Shown here: positions 10,317-23,068 of the stretch, piece by piece
Layout of the letters: the number at the start of each line of letters is the position of its first letter
How positions within the stretch are numbered: the first letter of the stretch is position 1
Source: Udeniomyces pyricola
Taxonomy: Eukaryota; Basidiomycota; Tremellomycetes; Cystofilobasidiales; Mrakiaceae
Assembly: GCA_039545295.1 (NCBI GenBank)
Contig: BCIK01000011.1
Span: forward strand, 662,853-726,852
Reading direction: 5' to 3'
DNA: 64,000 bases
Position numbers and translations under genes: made by a program
The notes under the pieces: model-generated
The model's database searches: none
The model's input: the letters and a program-made list of their open reading frames with translations, nothing else
Told to the model about the DNA's origin: nothing

Positions 10317-12724
10317 TCAAGAAGAAGAAGACGTCGACGACGGCGATGATAATGACGACGACGACGATGACGAAGCCAAACCCCCTTGAACCTCAGCTTT
10401 CCTCTGCAAAGCCTGCCGGAAATCCGGGACGCCCCCTCTCATCGTCGCCTTACGTTGTCGATCGTTCTTCTCATTCAGCAAAGACTCTTCTAAGCTAGAA
10501 CCACTCCTACCACTCTCCTTGATGATCTTCCATGAACTCGGTTCTGAACCTCCTCCGATGGCTGCCAACCCTTCACGCTCAGCAGCCGCAGCGTCAGCGG
10601 CTGCGGCTGCGGCGGCAGCTTTGCGATCTTTGGCTCGACGGATCTTGGCTTTTTGAGCGGCTTTGCGATGGAGTCGTTGACGTTCGAGGATTTCAAATTC
10701 GGCTTTGGAGATGAGGCGGGGCTAAGGAGTGGAATGGATGGATGGATGGATGGATGGGTTTGTTGGATGGATGGAAAGAAATGGGAAAGCAGAAATCATC
10801 GAGGAAGGATTGGTTTAAGACAGGATGTATGAATTCAGGGGTTTTTTTGTGTGTGTGTATTTGCGTGTTTTTGTTGTTGATTTTTGTTTGAAAGGAGAAA
10901 GGAAAGGGAGTGATGTGGGTGGGGAGAAGAGAGAAGAATGGAAAGAAGGAGGAGGGGGTTATCAGGTTAGTTTCTATTTATGTATCTATTGTGAAATCGG
11001 ATATCTCGGCCTTGTCGTTAGACGAGAACTACTTCTACAGTTGGTTGGACCATACAAACTCCGACACACATAAAATGAAGAAGAAGAAAAAAGGGAAAGA
11101 AAGAAAGAAAGCAAAAAACTGGAGTCGGGCTTACGACGGGTACGACTCGGTTCTGTATTATTGTCATTTTTGAAAGGGGAGTTTGATTTGTGTGCAAGAA
11201 ACAAACGAGATGGAATTTCGCACGGAGTACGTCAGGAGTGATTCATCATGGTCATTTTGCTTCTTTGGAGGGAGAGGGGGGGGGGGGGGGGGGGGGCAGC
11301 TTCTTTGGCTTTTGTATCGTTTTGTTTCCCAAGCCCTTCGCTCATCTTGGGATCACCTTCAACCATCATCTCCGATCCCCCTCCTTCCTCCTTCCTCCGA
11401 GAGTCAACAAAAAATGATAGAAAAATGAACCAATCCGACTCACCCCTTCGACAAGATTCTTCTCGAACCACCGAGTCATTAACCCATCCGGACCCAAGCC
11501 GGCTTTCGCATCTCGTTCGTTGGCGAAATGGACGTACCCAATGTCGGGCCGTCGGGGATCGACGTTGATACCGTTGTGCTGGTAGTACTCTTCCGGAGGT
11601 CCGCCGGCGTCGGTGAGGGTCTTGAGCATCTTGGGTCCGCTGAACTTGTCTGGCAGGTTGAGGAGCTGTTTGAGAAGGGAAGGGGAAGAAGGGGAGGGGG
11701 GGGGGGGGGGGAGAATGAAAACCCAAAGGGAGTTTTGTTAGCGGTCATGATTGAGAAAGGTAGATTGATTAGGGTTATACGACTCACTACAAACGCATTC
11801 GTCTTATGTCTCTACATAACTCAATATCATAGGTCAAACCCCGTTGAATAATCAATGTGGCATGCAGGGGGACGGTTGAGAAATCAAAGGTAATTTGTTT
11901 CATTGAAGCAGATCAGTTTGGTCAGCACCTACTGAATTCTCCTTCACTCAGTTACATTCTTTGACCTCTTGCCAGCCAAAAGTCGACGTTCGTAAGGTAA
12001 GAACACGAATGAGAAGAAACATGTTAGAACAAGAAAAGGTAGACTGACAAAGGCGACGTTGGAATACGCGTCGACGACATAAGTGAGCCTCTGATGCGGA
12101 CGGATCTAAGCCACCAATTTCGACATGCAAATCAAGAGACCAAGAACCGTTGCCCATAGTGATTTCAGTTTGGAAGCTTTCGGGGTTGGACGCGTTCAAA
12201 GGAAAAGGATAGGGAATGTCCGGTCGCCTCCGGGGGACTGACGTGGTCATTTTTGGAGGTTTCATTCTTGATGTACGCGTAGAGGTTTGCGAGAACGTCG
12301 CTCTTGTCACGAACGATCAAGGTCGCACTCTTGCTGGAGGCGTTACCGCCTGAAGGCAGTTGAGTGGTCGCGAGAACAAAGAGGCCGGGTTGGTCGGTGA
12401 GCATGGCGGTGATGGTGTCGTCTGTGGAGTTTTGGGGAAGATTGCCGACCTGTGTTGCGAGAGAGTCGGTGGGAAAGCGGGGGTTTTATGTGAGCAAGGA
12501 CGGATGTGTGTGTATGTGGATATGTTTTGAAGAGGATGGGCGGAGGTACGTTGTGGACGAACGTAAAGCATGGCTTGGGTATCCCGTAGAGTTTGGGAAG
12601 TCGAGAAGCATCGGAACGGTAGGATGGTGGTAAGGACTCGTTTGGCTGTTGGCGTCGGGACGGAGAACGTTGTTGAGGCGAGGAGAGCGGAAACGGGCCG
12701 AGAGATGAGTCTTGGGGTGAACAT
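10317..12724 (-). CDS. Mitochondria-targeted RRM-like RNA-binding protein
   Basis: This minus-strand gene starts at ATG 12724. The N-terminus (MFTPRLISRPVSALL, then RVLTTILPFRCFST) is Arg/Ser-rich without acidic residues, as in a mitochondrial presequence. Exon 1 ends after AMLY at about 12563 and exon 2 resumes at 12449 with VGNLPQNSTDDTITAML. The join restores an RNP2-like LYVGNLP motif. Later exons give RLTYVVDAYSNVAF (near 12054-12095) and, at about 11480-11660, LLNLPDKFSGPK and an RNP1-like RRPDIGYVHFANERDAKAG. The last exon (about 10317-10720) encodes a basic helix (RLHRKAAQKAKIRRAKDRK), an Ala-rich run and a Ser-rich tail. I infer RNA binding in mitochondria. Exon edges between 12230 and 11660 are not fully resolved. 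Confidence 0.6.
10735..10770 (+). repeat. Short GGAT tandem repeat
   Basis: About five GGAT units followed by imperfect copies, just upstream (in the minus sense) of the last exon of the RRM-like gene and therefore probably intronic. Confidence 0.6.
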
Positions 12725-13216
12725 GGCGGATGGTGATGTGAGAGCAAGGGATGGAAGAATTGACAAGGGAAGAAATGAAGAGAGAATGGATGGAAGAAGA
12801 CTAAGAAAGTGCGAAAGTGTGTATGGGTTGATGAGTATGACTTGATCAGTGGATTCAACATGAGATCATCCAAGAGGCGATCATCATGAGTATATATATA
12901 TATATTGGCTTAATAACTGAGCATTCATTCATTGTTGACTGTGATAATTTGTTAATCGATTATTAAGATCATCGTGAGTATATACTTATATATATGTATA
13001 TTGGTGCAATAACTCATGTATCTATCATTTAATGTAATAACTCATTAATCATTTATTTACTACTCTATTAGATCCATCCAACCGACGCGTCCACCTTTGG
13101 TCTTCAATTGTTCCCCTGTCCGTCCTCAACCTCATCATCCATCAAGATAGCACACAGATCTATCTATCCATCCATCTCCATCCTTTGTCCTTTCCACCCT
13201 TACCGCCACTTCTCCC
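12725..13216. promoter_or_regulatory. Divergent intergenic region, AT-rich
   Basis: This 490-bp gap separates the starts of two divergent genes (the RRM-like protein to the left, the Ser-rich membrane protein to the right). It includes an ATATAT tract at 12890-12906 and an AT-rich block to about 13070, unlike the surrounding roughly 50% GC DNA. It should carry both promoters. I see no specific factor site I can name. Confidence 0.5.
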
Positions 13217-14454
13217 ATGTCATCCTCATCTGCATCCGCCTCTGCTTCAGCTTCCTCCTCAGCCTCCTCTGCCGCTTCATCCACCGCCAGCTCCACCGTC
13301 TCCATGTCGGTTACTCTCTCTCTTTCTCCTCCTTCCCTATAGCATAGCCATCCCACTGCCCCGTCCAATCGTCATGGCTCATCGACCCCCTCTCTTGCTT
13401 GCCTTGGTCACCCAATTCTAGTCCTCAGACAGCTGCCAACGGAGGTATCACTATCACGGTTTGTTGTCTTCCTCTACCCTTCCTACTCCTCTCGCCTCGA
13501 TCGGACGTTCTGTCGGTCGTGACCAACCAACCCTCCCTCCTTGTTTCTTCTGCCCCCCTTTCCCCTTGCACACTCTTCTCGTCCTCCTCTCCCATCCCAC
13601 TTGATCTCATCCACAGCAACCTGCCCAGACGGCCGCGGCAAGCTATTACAAGATTGCCACCAACAATTATGTGACGTTTGGTTGGAACTTTACCTCGCTT
13701 TACGTGAGTATACCGACCGAAAGCGCTGCTTGGACCTCTCGGCACCCCCCTCTTGACCTCGGCCCTTTCCCTCCCCCACTATACTTGGCAATCGTCCCAA
13801 GAGAGTCACCTGCGTCTCTCCTTGATCCCCTCTTCAATAGTCACCACTTACCGGATTTATTCCATTGTCCTATCTATGGCATGTACTCACGTCCTGCCGA
13901 TGCCTTCTCTGCGTCCCTATCTCTCCTCACCTGGATGACTTAGGTCCAACCCGAATCTCTCACGCTCGTCGCCTCGGCCTCGGGTGGCAACACCTACCCC
14001 ATCACGAGCCTTCCAGGCACCGCCACCGGGATCGTTTGGTCACCATACGACGTCGAGGCTACAGGGACGATTCCTCTCGCCGTCGCGACCTACACACTCA
14101 GCATTTGGGATGAAAGGGGAAGCAAGGCGTCTGCTACGGGAGGCCGCATGAGCATCAACACGGGCTTGACGTTTGCGCTGTATCGACCGCAAAACTATAC
14201 GCCGCTCAGTTGTGAGTTTCGAAGCCGCTTGGAGTTTGAAAAGCAAGGCTGACATATTCCAGGGGATGGGGTTTAGATCGTTATGCTGACCGTGTGTTCC
14301 TTTGGAATCACAAGCCTGGACCTGCACCGGTTGCTCCTCCGCCAACGAGCTCCTCTCACACCCTGGCATCCTTCTCACCCTTCTCACGGGGCTTGCCATG
14401 CTCCTCGGTGGCTGGAACCTCTTGCGTACTCACGGCCGTCGGACGACGTTGTAG
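13217..14454 (+). CDS. Ser/Ala-rich single-pass membrane protein, DUF7137-like
   Basis: The first exon starts at ATG 13217 with a Ser/Ala tract (MSSSSASASASASSSASSAA). Later exons, each beginning after a good acceptor, encode TAANGGITIT, QPAQTAAASYYKIATNNYVTF, a beta-rich domain (VQPESLTLVASAS, PITSLPGTATGIVWSPYDVE, YTLSIWDERG, GLTFALYRPQNYTPLS) and WTCTGCSSANE. One transmembrane helix (GILLTLLTGLAMLLGGWNLL) and a short basic tail (RTHGRRTTL) end at TAG 14452-14454. The layout of extracellular beta domain, YTP..W.C..C element and C-terminal helix resembles fungal DUF7137 proteins of unknown function. That family call is from memory and moderate. A signal peptide is not obvious, so an upstream exon may be missing. 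Confidence 0.65.
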
Positions 14455-15763
14455 GGAAGGGAAATGTCGCATGCATCGGGAAGGAGTTGGAAATGCACCG
14501 AAAAGGGAGGGAATGGGTCGTCTATTCTTCTTTCTTTCTTTTGCCCTTTTTCGAGTTGTCCAGGTCTATCCCTTGTTCTCTTCTCACGAACGTCACTTCC
14601 TCTTTTTCAGTAGTTTTCTTCTTTTTCTTCCTCTATTTCTCCTCTCTCTTTCGGCCTTTCTGCTTTCCTTGGTATCAATCTCATAATGGACGTCTCCACA
14701 CACCACCTCACACGCCCCCAATCAATACATACACTCTAACGACATACAACATCCAACCCTATTTTCACTCTACATCATCTTCCACTATGCTTCTCCTCTC
14801 TCTCTCTCTCTTCATCCACCTCGTCTCTTCCATTGACTCCTCTCAATCTCCCCAGCTTCTCGCTCAATTCAATTAGCTCTCCTTTCGAACCAGTCATCTC
14901 CGTTACGGCTTGGATCCTTGGTTGTTATCATCATCCTCCATGTCATTTCTTCTTCGCATCCGGACGTTTCCTAGTTTCCTTTCTTTCCTTTTTTTCCTCC
15001 TTTCTCTCGTCATCCTTTATCGTCTTGCTTTTCTTTCTTTTTCTCTTTCTTTTCTTTCTGTTTTGCTGCCACGACCCGCCTTAACAACTCTCTTTAATGA
15101 CAGTCTCTTTTGCTCTGCTTTTTTTCTTCTTCTTTTCTTTTCTTTACCTTTTCAGAACGTCGCTTGGCTTCTCGACTTTTCCCCTGCGCTGTTTCGGTTT
15201 TTGAAGACCGAGTGATAGAAAGAACTCCCATCACGAACCAGACCATCTGATATGATCCATATATAAAAAGAGAAAAAGAATTTTTTTGTTAATATTCCCC
15301 CCCTTTGCTCTTACTTCTCCTAGCTACCCTCCCTCCGTCCACCCACCGCATCTCCCCCCCCCCCTATGCCCCGTTTTTTATTCGTTCCCTTCCCTTCAAC
15401 CCAAGATGAGAAATTCCCCCTCGATATCTTGATGTCTGAAATGCATGTGTGTGTACGGGTTCGATTTTATCATCTCTCCTTCTTCTTCACCCTCCTTTTT
15501 CTTCGGTAAGCGTTTGCCAACTTTGCCCGTGCAAAGGTCACGTGTAGAGAGAGAGAGAGATAAAAAAAAAAGGTTTTGGCCCGAACAAAGATCGGATCGC
15601 ACATCAAATACCCTTAAATATCCTTGCCCTTGCTTCCTTTCTTCCTTCCCTCGACCTTCGTGACCAACCCCCCCCCCCTTCTCCCCCCCCACCCCCGTCG
15701 TTCCCCGCCTTTGGTTCATCTGTTTGTATGTGTGTGTGGACAGGTCTTTTTTTTTCTTCAAAT
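14455..15763. other. Intergenic, pyrimidine-rich
   Basis: This stretch lies between the convergent 3' ends of the DUF7137-like and TMEM115 genes. Long CT-rich tracts (14520-15200) and poly-C runs (15296-15303, 15355-15364, 15668-15695) give spurious open frames. No gene is supported. Confidence 0.55.
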
Positions 15764-18187
15764 TTATTCTCCGGTACCATCCAACTTTGCCGGTCCAGGT
15801 TTACTCAACGCTTCACCTGCAGCCGCCGCGACCGCCGCCGCGGCCGGTGAGCCCGATGCGTTGAACGAAGAAGGACCCGGTCCCGCGGAAGCGGAAGATG
15901 ATGAGGACGAGGTAGTGGTGGTGGTGGTGGTGAGATTGGGGTTCGTAGGAGGGGTCGAAGCTATACGAGCGTCGAGAGCTTTCAGGGCGAGTGCTCTGAG
16001 AAGAATGATAGAAGACGAAAGAAGAAGAGAGGAGGGAGAAGAAAAAGAGACACCGCGAGGAAAGTCGAATGGGGCAAGGGAGTGAAGATGGGTAAGTATA
16101 AGAAGGGATTTGGTTAGGATACGATACGATACAGACACAAGATTTTTCTGTGATTGTTTGATTCAAGGAAGAAGGAAAAGCAAAGAGATAGGACGAACCT
16201 TCGTCGTTCGGCTTCGGCTCTAGGTCCTCCGGGTCCTGGCAGGAGTGAGTACGCTCCTCCCGAAGCGTCCTCGCTACCCCAAGGTCGAACAAGCCGGAGC
16301 TTGACGCAGAGGTTGAAGACGGCGTTGGAGAGGATTGAAATGGGTTTGCTGTAGGGAGTTAAAAAAAAGCAAAGACAATGACGAAAGGACAAGAAAAAAA
16401 GAAAAAAAGAGGAATGAGAGATGAGACAGACAGAATCTCTTCCCTGTATGGACCTCCGAGGAAAGCACAGGAGAAGCGGATTTATCCCCCCCCCGGAACG
16501 ACGCAGACGTTTGGCGGAACAAAACGGAGTGTTGAGACAAGGGTGAGAGTCCTTGTGAGAGGGGACAGGGAAAGATATCGGATCGTTCTCCTTTTTCTCT
16601 TCTGCCCTCTTCCCCCTCTTATCGTCTCTTCCAATCCGTGCCTATCCCAGACTCAGAGACAGAATATAACCTCTGAAGTTTCCTCATACAGAAGCACCTC
16701 TCAAGACCCAGAGAAAAAGAGATACCAGCAACCAATCCAAAAAAAAAAGAAAGAAAAAAGAAAGAACGTACTGGGCGATAGGCGGGAACCAACTCGTAAA
16801 CGCAAACGTCTCGCTTCGATCGCCCCTAATCTCACCCCCGCTCCCTTCCTGCACCTTGACGAACCTCAAGTAAACCCAACCGGAAAAGAAGCCAAACTGA
16901 ATGATGATGTACGGGTTCTGGTTGACGGCGAGGGTAAGAACGTTGGAGATCAAGAGGTAGATCCCCGGCAAGTTCTTCACCCGCGTTTTCAGCAGACCGT
17001 TGAAGACTTGGACTTGGTGTTCCGGGATGAGTTGGGTAAAAGCGACGAGGAAGGCGGTCTGAAGGGCCGAGAGCCCATGTATGGTGCTACCGTAACTGTT
17101 TTGCCGAACGAGACAGCAGAAGAGTATTTTTTTTGGGGGGGGGNGGGGGGGGGGGGGGAATAGCATTTCGTTTGGCAGTATGAGCAATCTGAATCCGGAT
17201 GGATGGATCGTCGTTGGGCATCTGGGTACATATATCAAGGAGAAGGGAGTGACACGAACAGGAAGAGATCCGTATTGCCCAGCACAAACGAGAGAATCCA
17301 CGAGAGACCGACAGCGATGATGTTGGAAGCCACAATGACGACTAGGCAGAATTTGATGAGTTCTTTGGCTCCCCAGACCCTCTCGAGGTATCGAGCGCAA
17401 AGCGGGACCGAGATGAGAGAGACGATGAACTGCGAGATTGCGAAAGAGGCGGACAGGAAAGATGGTCAGCCAACAACTCAGTAGGGCGTCGTTGCAAGGA
17501 TCCGGAGGCCATTGACTGAGAAGTCGACCCCTCGGATGATCCCGTAAACAACGTTGAGCTCTTTGGTATCGGCTGAACCTCTGGACGTGTCAAGCGCTAA
17601 ATAGTCGCGGTCGAAACGGAGCCGCGAGCAAAGGCACCCGATGATTGTACGACTGACCTCGATAAGATTACCCTCTGCAAAGGCCGCGAGCAGGATCGTC
17701 CATGGTCGATAGAACACTTCTCCAGGGACGAGGAAGAGCCATGGATACAGTTGCCTCGGTGCGGGGTTGAAGAGTCCGTACTCGGTTCGAGACGTGGTGA
17801 GGCCCGAGGGGAAAGAAGAGGGAGAGTTGGAGATGGACGAGGGTGTGGTGACGCGAAGGAAGAAGCCGAGCGTGGAGACGACGACGAGAGTGAGCGTTAG
17901 ATAGCGCGTCGCGGGGGGGATCGAGCTGGATGGACGTGGAAGCAAGTGTAAAAGGATGAGATTGCGAACAGACAGAGAAAGCAAGGGGGAGGGGACAACA
18001 TATATCGGAAGAGTGGACGAGTTGAGGAATGCGCAGATATGCGAAAGGGAGAGAAGGGGGGGGGGGGGTCAGTCAATCAACTTGGTTTGGGCCAGACCAA
18101 CGGAACGTCCTGTGGGCAGGCGCGAGTCAAAGGTGGATATATGAGAGATGCTCACGCGAGCGCTGGAAGTATGTTGATGACGGGCAT
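15764..18187 (-). CDS. TMEM115: TMEM115/DUF1751 rhomboid-like Golgi membrane protein
   Basis: Exon 1 is 32 nt (18187-18156, MPVINILPALA). Exon 2 begins at 17925 with SIPPATRYLTLTLVVVSTLG, the first transmembrane helix. Later exons give LYPWLFLVPGEVFYRPWTILLAAFAEGNLIEV (read in parts), ERVWGAKELIKFC, ASNIIAVGLSWILSFVLGN, LSALQTAFLVAFTQLIPEH, NLPGIYLLISNVLTLAVNQN, IQFGFFSGWVYLRFVK and, near 16210-16270, LVRPWGSEDASGG. These are the features of the TMEM115 family (Pfam DUF1751), multi-pass Golgi proteins related to rhomboids but without protease residues and linked to retrograde Golgi transport. The tail has RALALKALDARIAS, then Thr/Ser and Ala low complexity. A poly-G tract with an N (17144) lies in an intron. 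The usual ORF start at 17984 would be TTG; the spliced ATG is better. Confidence 0.85.
17135..17158 (+). repeat. Poly-G run containing an undetermined base
   Basis: G homopolymer with N at 17144 inside an intron of the TMEM115 gene. The true length is unknown. It does not fall in coding sequence in my model. Confidence 0.8.
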
Positions 18188-18810
18188 GATGAAGAGCTTA
18201 GAAACGAGCCGAGCAGAAGCACAGCAGGCAGCTGAGACGAAAAGGTGAGAACGGGTCGAAACGGGGGTGGCTGTTGGTGTTGTAAGCAATGAGAAGCCGA
18301 TTGATTGTCTAGAGTGCTGTTGGCCGCGCGTGATGAGGATTGTCTGGGTTCGGTTCGTTTCGGTGTGGTGGATTCGGTGGGATTAGAGGGATGCTGTGAG
18401 TGAGCAGGCGAGGTACGAGATAGGTACGGATGGTTGATGTTGTGGATATATATGGGGGGGTCACTGCATGAAGAGCAGGTGTGTGTGAGTGGATCGTGTG
18501 TAGGCCGGCCGTAGGAACAGCATGGAGCAGCAACAAGAAGCGTGCAACAGCACACACATATAAGCACACAACCGATTATTGGCAACTGCGTTGTGATGGA
18601 TCGCTTGATCGCTTCATCGCTTCATCACCTTCTCCTCAACTCAGTACTCAATCGTCTCCTCCAGCCTGCACGTACCAGCTACTCATCGCCTACCTCATCA
18701 ACCCCGCTTCCGCATATACCCTCTTCCTTGCTCTCTCCTCCCTCCTCCCATTTCACTAGACAGTTCCTTCCCCTCTCTATCTCTCTTTCTTATCCATCCC
18801 CCCCTTCCCA
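18188..18810. promoter_or_regulatory. Divergent region between TMEM115 and gamma-COP
   Basis: About 620 bp separate the two start codons, which point away from each other. The right half (18600-18810) is strongly CT-rich, as expected for the leader of a highly expressed fungal gene. Both flanking products work in Golgi trafficking. No named binding site can be assigned by eye. Confidence 0.5.
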
Positions 18811-21800
18811 ATGGCTTCCATCTCCCTCTCCCTCGGGAAGCGGGACGACGACGCTGGTCCCATTCGTGCGTCCCCTAGCCTCACTCTGGCCTCTCCCTTT
18901 CCTTTCACCTCCTTTGTCCAATCTGAATCCCAATCTGACATTGTTTGCTCTGGCCCCCCTTCGCTTATCACCCTTGGTTTTATCTCTCCATCCTGCTCCC
19001 AATCCGAACCACCCATTCTCCACCATAACCCTGTTCTCCACCCTAGTGCACGACAAGTCAACCGTCATCCAAGAGGCACGAGTCTTCAACGAGTCGCCCA
19101 TCTCGCCCCGGAAATGTCGCTCGCTTCTCGCGAGGATCGTCTACCTCCTCTACTGTGGCGAGACCTTCACGGTCCAAGAGGCCACTCAGCTCTTCTTTGG
19201 CGTCACCAAGCTCTTCCAGCACAAAGACGTACGTCCCCCGTTCGGCGCGCGAACCATCTGCCCGCTTCGTTCTCCGCCTGTTGGCATCGCTAGCTACATC
19301 CTCTCCTTCGCTCTGCGTAGTGTTTGTCCCTGTTTGCACTTCTACTTGCCTGCTGACAACGTTCATGCCGCGTTTTTGCCTTGATCTCAACAGCCAGCTC
19401 TCCGTCAGATGATGTACCTCGTCATCAAGGAGCTTTCGCCCATTGCCGAGGATGTTATCATGGTCACCTCGTCCATCATGAAGGACATGCAATCTAACGC
19501 CGAGGTCATCTACCGCGCCAACGCTATCCGAGCTCTGTGCCGCATCACCGACGTGCGTGCTTGCTTTCTGGCTTGTTGTTATGGTTCATGTCGTCGTCTG
19601 ACCGTACTAATGCTAACGCGAACGCGACGCGTTCAATCTGACCTCTGACTGTGCCTCGGTAAACATCTATCAGGCCCAAGCCGTTCAGTCCGTCGAGCGA
19701 TTCCTCAAGTCGGCCATCGTCGATCGTTCGACCTCCATCGCATCCGCCTCGCTTGTTTCGGCCTACCATCTCCATCCCATGGCCAAGGAGATCATCAAGC
19801 GATGGTCCAATGAAGCTTCCGAAGCCCTCACTCCTAAATCTAACTCGCACAACTCGTCATCGTCCTACCTCGGCTTTGGAGGGTCCTCTTCTGGGAGCCG
19901 GGACCCGGCCGCGCAGGCAATCCAGAGCACGAGCTACATCACCCAATACCATGCCCTCGGTTTGCTTCACCTCATTCGACAGGGAGACAGGATGGCCATC
20001 ACGAAAATGATCCAGCAGCTCAGTGGAGGCAAGGGTGGAAGCGTTGCGAGCCTGTTGAGGAACCCGATGGCACTCTGCATGCTTGTTCGTTACGCCGGCA
20101 AGGTCATGGACGAGGACCCCAAGTGAGCGGATCCGTCTTTTTCATTCTTATCTTTTGTACTGCCGGACATACGGGTAGAATGGTCTACAAGAGGTGATAG
20201 TGTCAAGGAGACTCTTATGCTGATCATGTGGCTCTATGCTCTGCCCCTCCCTACTCTTCTCCTCGATTATCACCTACAGCGTTCAACTCCAAATGTTTGA
20301 GCTCTGCGAAAACTTCCTTAAACACAAGTCAGACATGGTCAACATTGAAGCTGCCCGTGTCATGTGCTCGATGAGGGGTGTCACCAACCAGCAGCTTGCC
20401 CGGCCTGTTCAGGGTTCGTCCCCATTCGCCCAAGCGTTTTCGTGCTTGTCACCTTTTGTTTCGCCACGCCATGGCTGACATTTCTCTTTCCCATCCTTGT
20501 CGTCCTCTCTTTCCAGTCCTCCAGCTGTTCATGTCCTCTAACCGATCAATCCTCAAGTTCGCCGCCATCCGAACCCTCAACCAGCTCGCGCAGACGCACC
20601 CGTCTGCCGTTGCCGTGTGCAACACCGAGCTCGAGTCGATGATCACCGACCAGAACCGATCGATGGCAACTATGGCCATCACCACCTTACTCAAGGTGGG
20701 CTCTAATTACTCTTTTGTTGCCTAAATCTTCTCGCTGTGTTAAAAACATCCTCCCAGAGGAGACGCGCAGATGACTGATGTGGTTTGTCCCTTGCTCGCA
20801 CACCCTTTTGCTTTCTGTGTCAATTGAATCTGTCCAGACCGGAACCGAGATCTCGGTCGATCGACTGATGAAGCAAATCGGAAGCTTCATGTCGGAATTG
20901 ACCGACGAGTTCAAGACGATTGTCGTCGAAGCTATTCGCTCGCTCTCGCTCAAGTTCCCCCAAAAGCAGGCCGGCATGCTCGTCTTCCTATCCAACATGC
21001 TCCGAGACGAAGGAGGGTACGAGTTCAAGCGAAGCATCGTTGAGGCCATCTTTGACATGATCAGATTCATCAAGGATTGCAAGGAGTCGGGTGGGTTAAC
21101 TTGATTTACTCGTGGCTGCATCCGCTTGGTCCTCATGCATCGTGCCATCTGACCTGTTGCCTTGATTCACTGTCTTTTTTCGTGTCCTCAGCCCTTGCCC
21201 ATCTCTGCGAGTTCATCGAGGACTGCGAATTCACCAAGCTCTCCGTTCGCATCCTTCACTTGCTTGGCATTGAGGGTCCCAAGACCCCCAACCCTACCAA
21301 GTACATTCGTTACATCTACAACAGGGTCGTCCTCGAGAACGCCGTCGTCCGAGCGGCCGCTGTTGCCTCGCTCGGCAAGTTTGGCGTCCAAGTTGGCGAC
21401 AAGGATGGAGGAAATGTCGGGAGAAGTGTGAGGGTACTCTTGAACCGATGCCTTGATGACGCCGATGATGAGGTCAGGGATCGAGCTGCCATGTACCTCA
21501 AGGTCCTCGAGGAGAAGAGCCTTGCCGAGGTTTACGTTCGAGAGGGTTCGTTGAATGCCTTTCATCCTTTCTTCCAAGAGCACATGTAGTGAGGGAGGGG
21601 GTGCGGACGACTGGAAGCTTACCATCGTTGCCTTCCAATTCTGCTTTACGTATTCTGCTTCGTACAGAGGCAACCTTCTCCCTTGCCGCACTCGAAGCCA
21701 AGCTGGTGTCTTATGTCAATGACCCCGAAGCCTCGGCCGTCGCCTTTGATGCTTCGTCGATACCCAAGATCAGCAGGGAGCAAGCCGCATTGGAGGTCGC

Positions 21801-23068
21801 CCGTAAGTCGGCGACTCAGTGGTTCTCTCTAGCGTGTCTGATACTGCCTTGGGAGTGATCTCGGCCGCTGACTTGGCATGGCCTTCTTGCTTGACTCATG
21901 ATCGCTGATAGGACCTTCAACGCTCGAGACGATGAACATTGGCATCAAGCCTCAGCAAGAAGTCGAGTCTGGCCCTGCCCCGACGGCCGCCGAAGCCCAA
22001 TCTGCCTATGCTGAGCAGCTTGCTGCTGTACCCGAGTTCGCCGATTACGGACCCGTTCACAAGAGCAGCCCGAAGCCCGTCGAACTCACCGAGAGCGAAA
22101 TGGAGTATGTCGTTACGGCTGTCAAGCACGTCTTCCAGGAGCACGTCGTCTTCCAGGTGAGAGAGATATCGGGGATTTTGTTTTGGTCCAACGGAGTTTG
22201 CCATGTCATCTAGACTGTGCGAACAAGGAGAAGAAGAAAGAACATTCGTGCTCACCCAGCGATGTGCTTTCTTTGATCATCAGTTCAACATTGCCAACAC
22301 CATTCCCGATACGGTCCTCGAGCAAGTCTCCGTCCTCATGCAACCGTCGGAAGACTGCGAGCTCGTCGAAGACTTCATCATTCCTATTCCCTCCCTTCCT
22401 TCTTCCGTTACTTCGACCGTCTACGTTTCCTTCACCCGCACTTCTGGCTCGTCCTCCTACCCCGTTGGCTCCTTCCCTTGCACGCTCAAGTTCGTGTCGA
22501 AGGAGGTTGACCCGGCTTCGGGCGAGCCCGAGGAAGATGGTTACGCTGATGAATACCAGATTGAAGAGCTGGAATTGGGAGCGGCCGACTACGTCATTCC
22601 GAGTTACGCGACCTTTACGAGCGAATGGGAGAGACTCGCCAAGGGTCAGACGGCCACGGAGGTGTTTGCGCTGAGCTCATCGGCGAGCTTGAAGGCGGCG
22701 TGTGATTCGTTGATCGAAGGTTGGTCTTTCCGCTCCTTCATTCTGTCTCCTTCTCCCTCTTTGTTACCTTTTCCTTGCCTCGATCATGCGTCTTTTGTAA
22801 CGAGTTGAGACTGACCCTGATGCTATCTGTGACCCTTTTGACTTTTCTTCTAATACCAGTCCTCGGTCTTGAGCCTCTAGGTGGAACGGAGCTGCCAACG
22901 TCGACCACAGTCCATACGCTCAACCTTTCGGGTATCGTCGCCGGCGGAGGCGGCAAGGTCCTCGCTCGCTCGAGGATGACCTTTTCCTCGGGCCAGGGCG
23001 TCACCTTGGAGTTGTCAGTTAGGGCGGAGAAGGAGGCGTCGGTGAACCTCATCATGTCGGCTATCTAG
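18811..23068 (+). CDS. SEC21: Coatomer subunit gamma (COPI coat)
   Basis: Exon 1 (from ATG 18811) encodes [18 protein letters not shown]. Exon 2 (from about 19046) continues with [20 protein letters not shown] and the N-terminal adaptin-like helical repeats ([36 protein letters not shown]). Following exons give [36 protein letters not shown], the trunk repeats ([52 protein letters not shown]), an acidic hinge, and the C-terminal appendage from about 22080 to the end ([35 protein letters not shown]). Stop TAG is at 23066-23068. Gamma-COP is part of the F-subcomplex that binds Arf1 and cargo on Golgi membranes for retrograde transport to the ER. The match is full length. There are about a dozen exons; one junction (20122/20281) makes an Asn codon in DPNVQLQMFE. 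Confidence 0.95.

Noticed and set aside
14283..15215. CT-rich plus-strand frames after the DUF7137-like gene
   Set aside because: Base-composition artefacts: stretches of Ser, Leu, Phe and Pro with no conserved feature. The gene's stop at 14454 precedes most of them.
16378..17163. 261-codon plus-strand frame over the TMEM115 gene
   Set aside because: It runs antisense over conserved TMEM115 helices and through an N-containing poly-G run in an intron.
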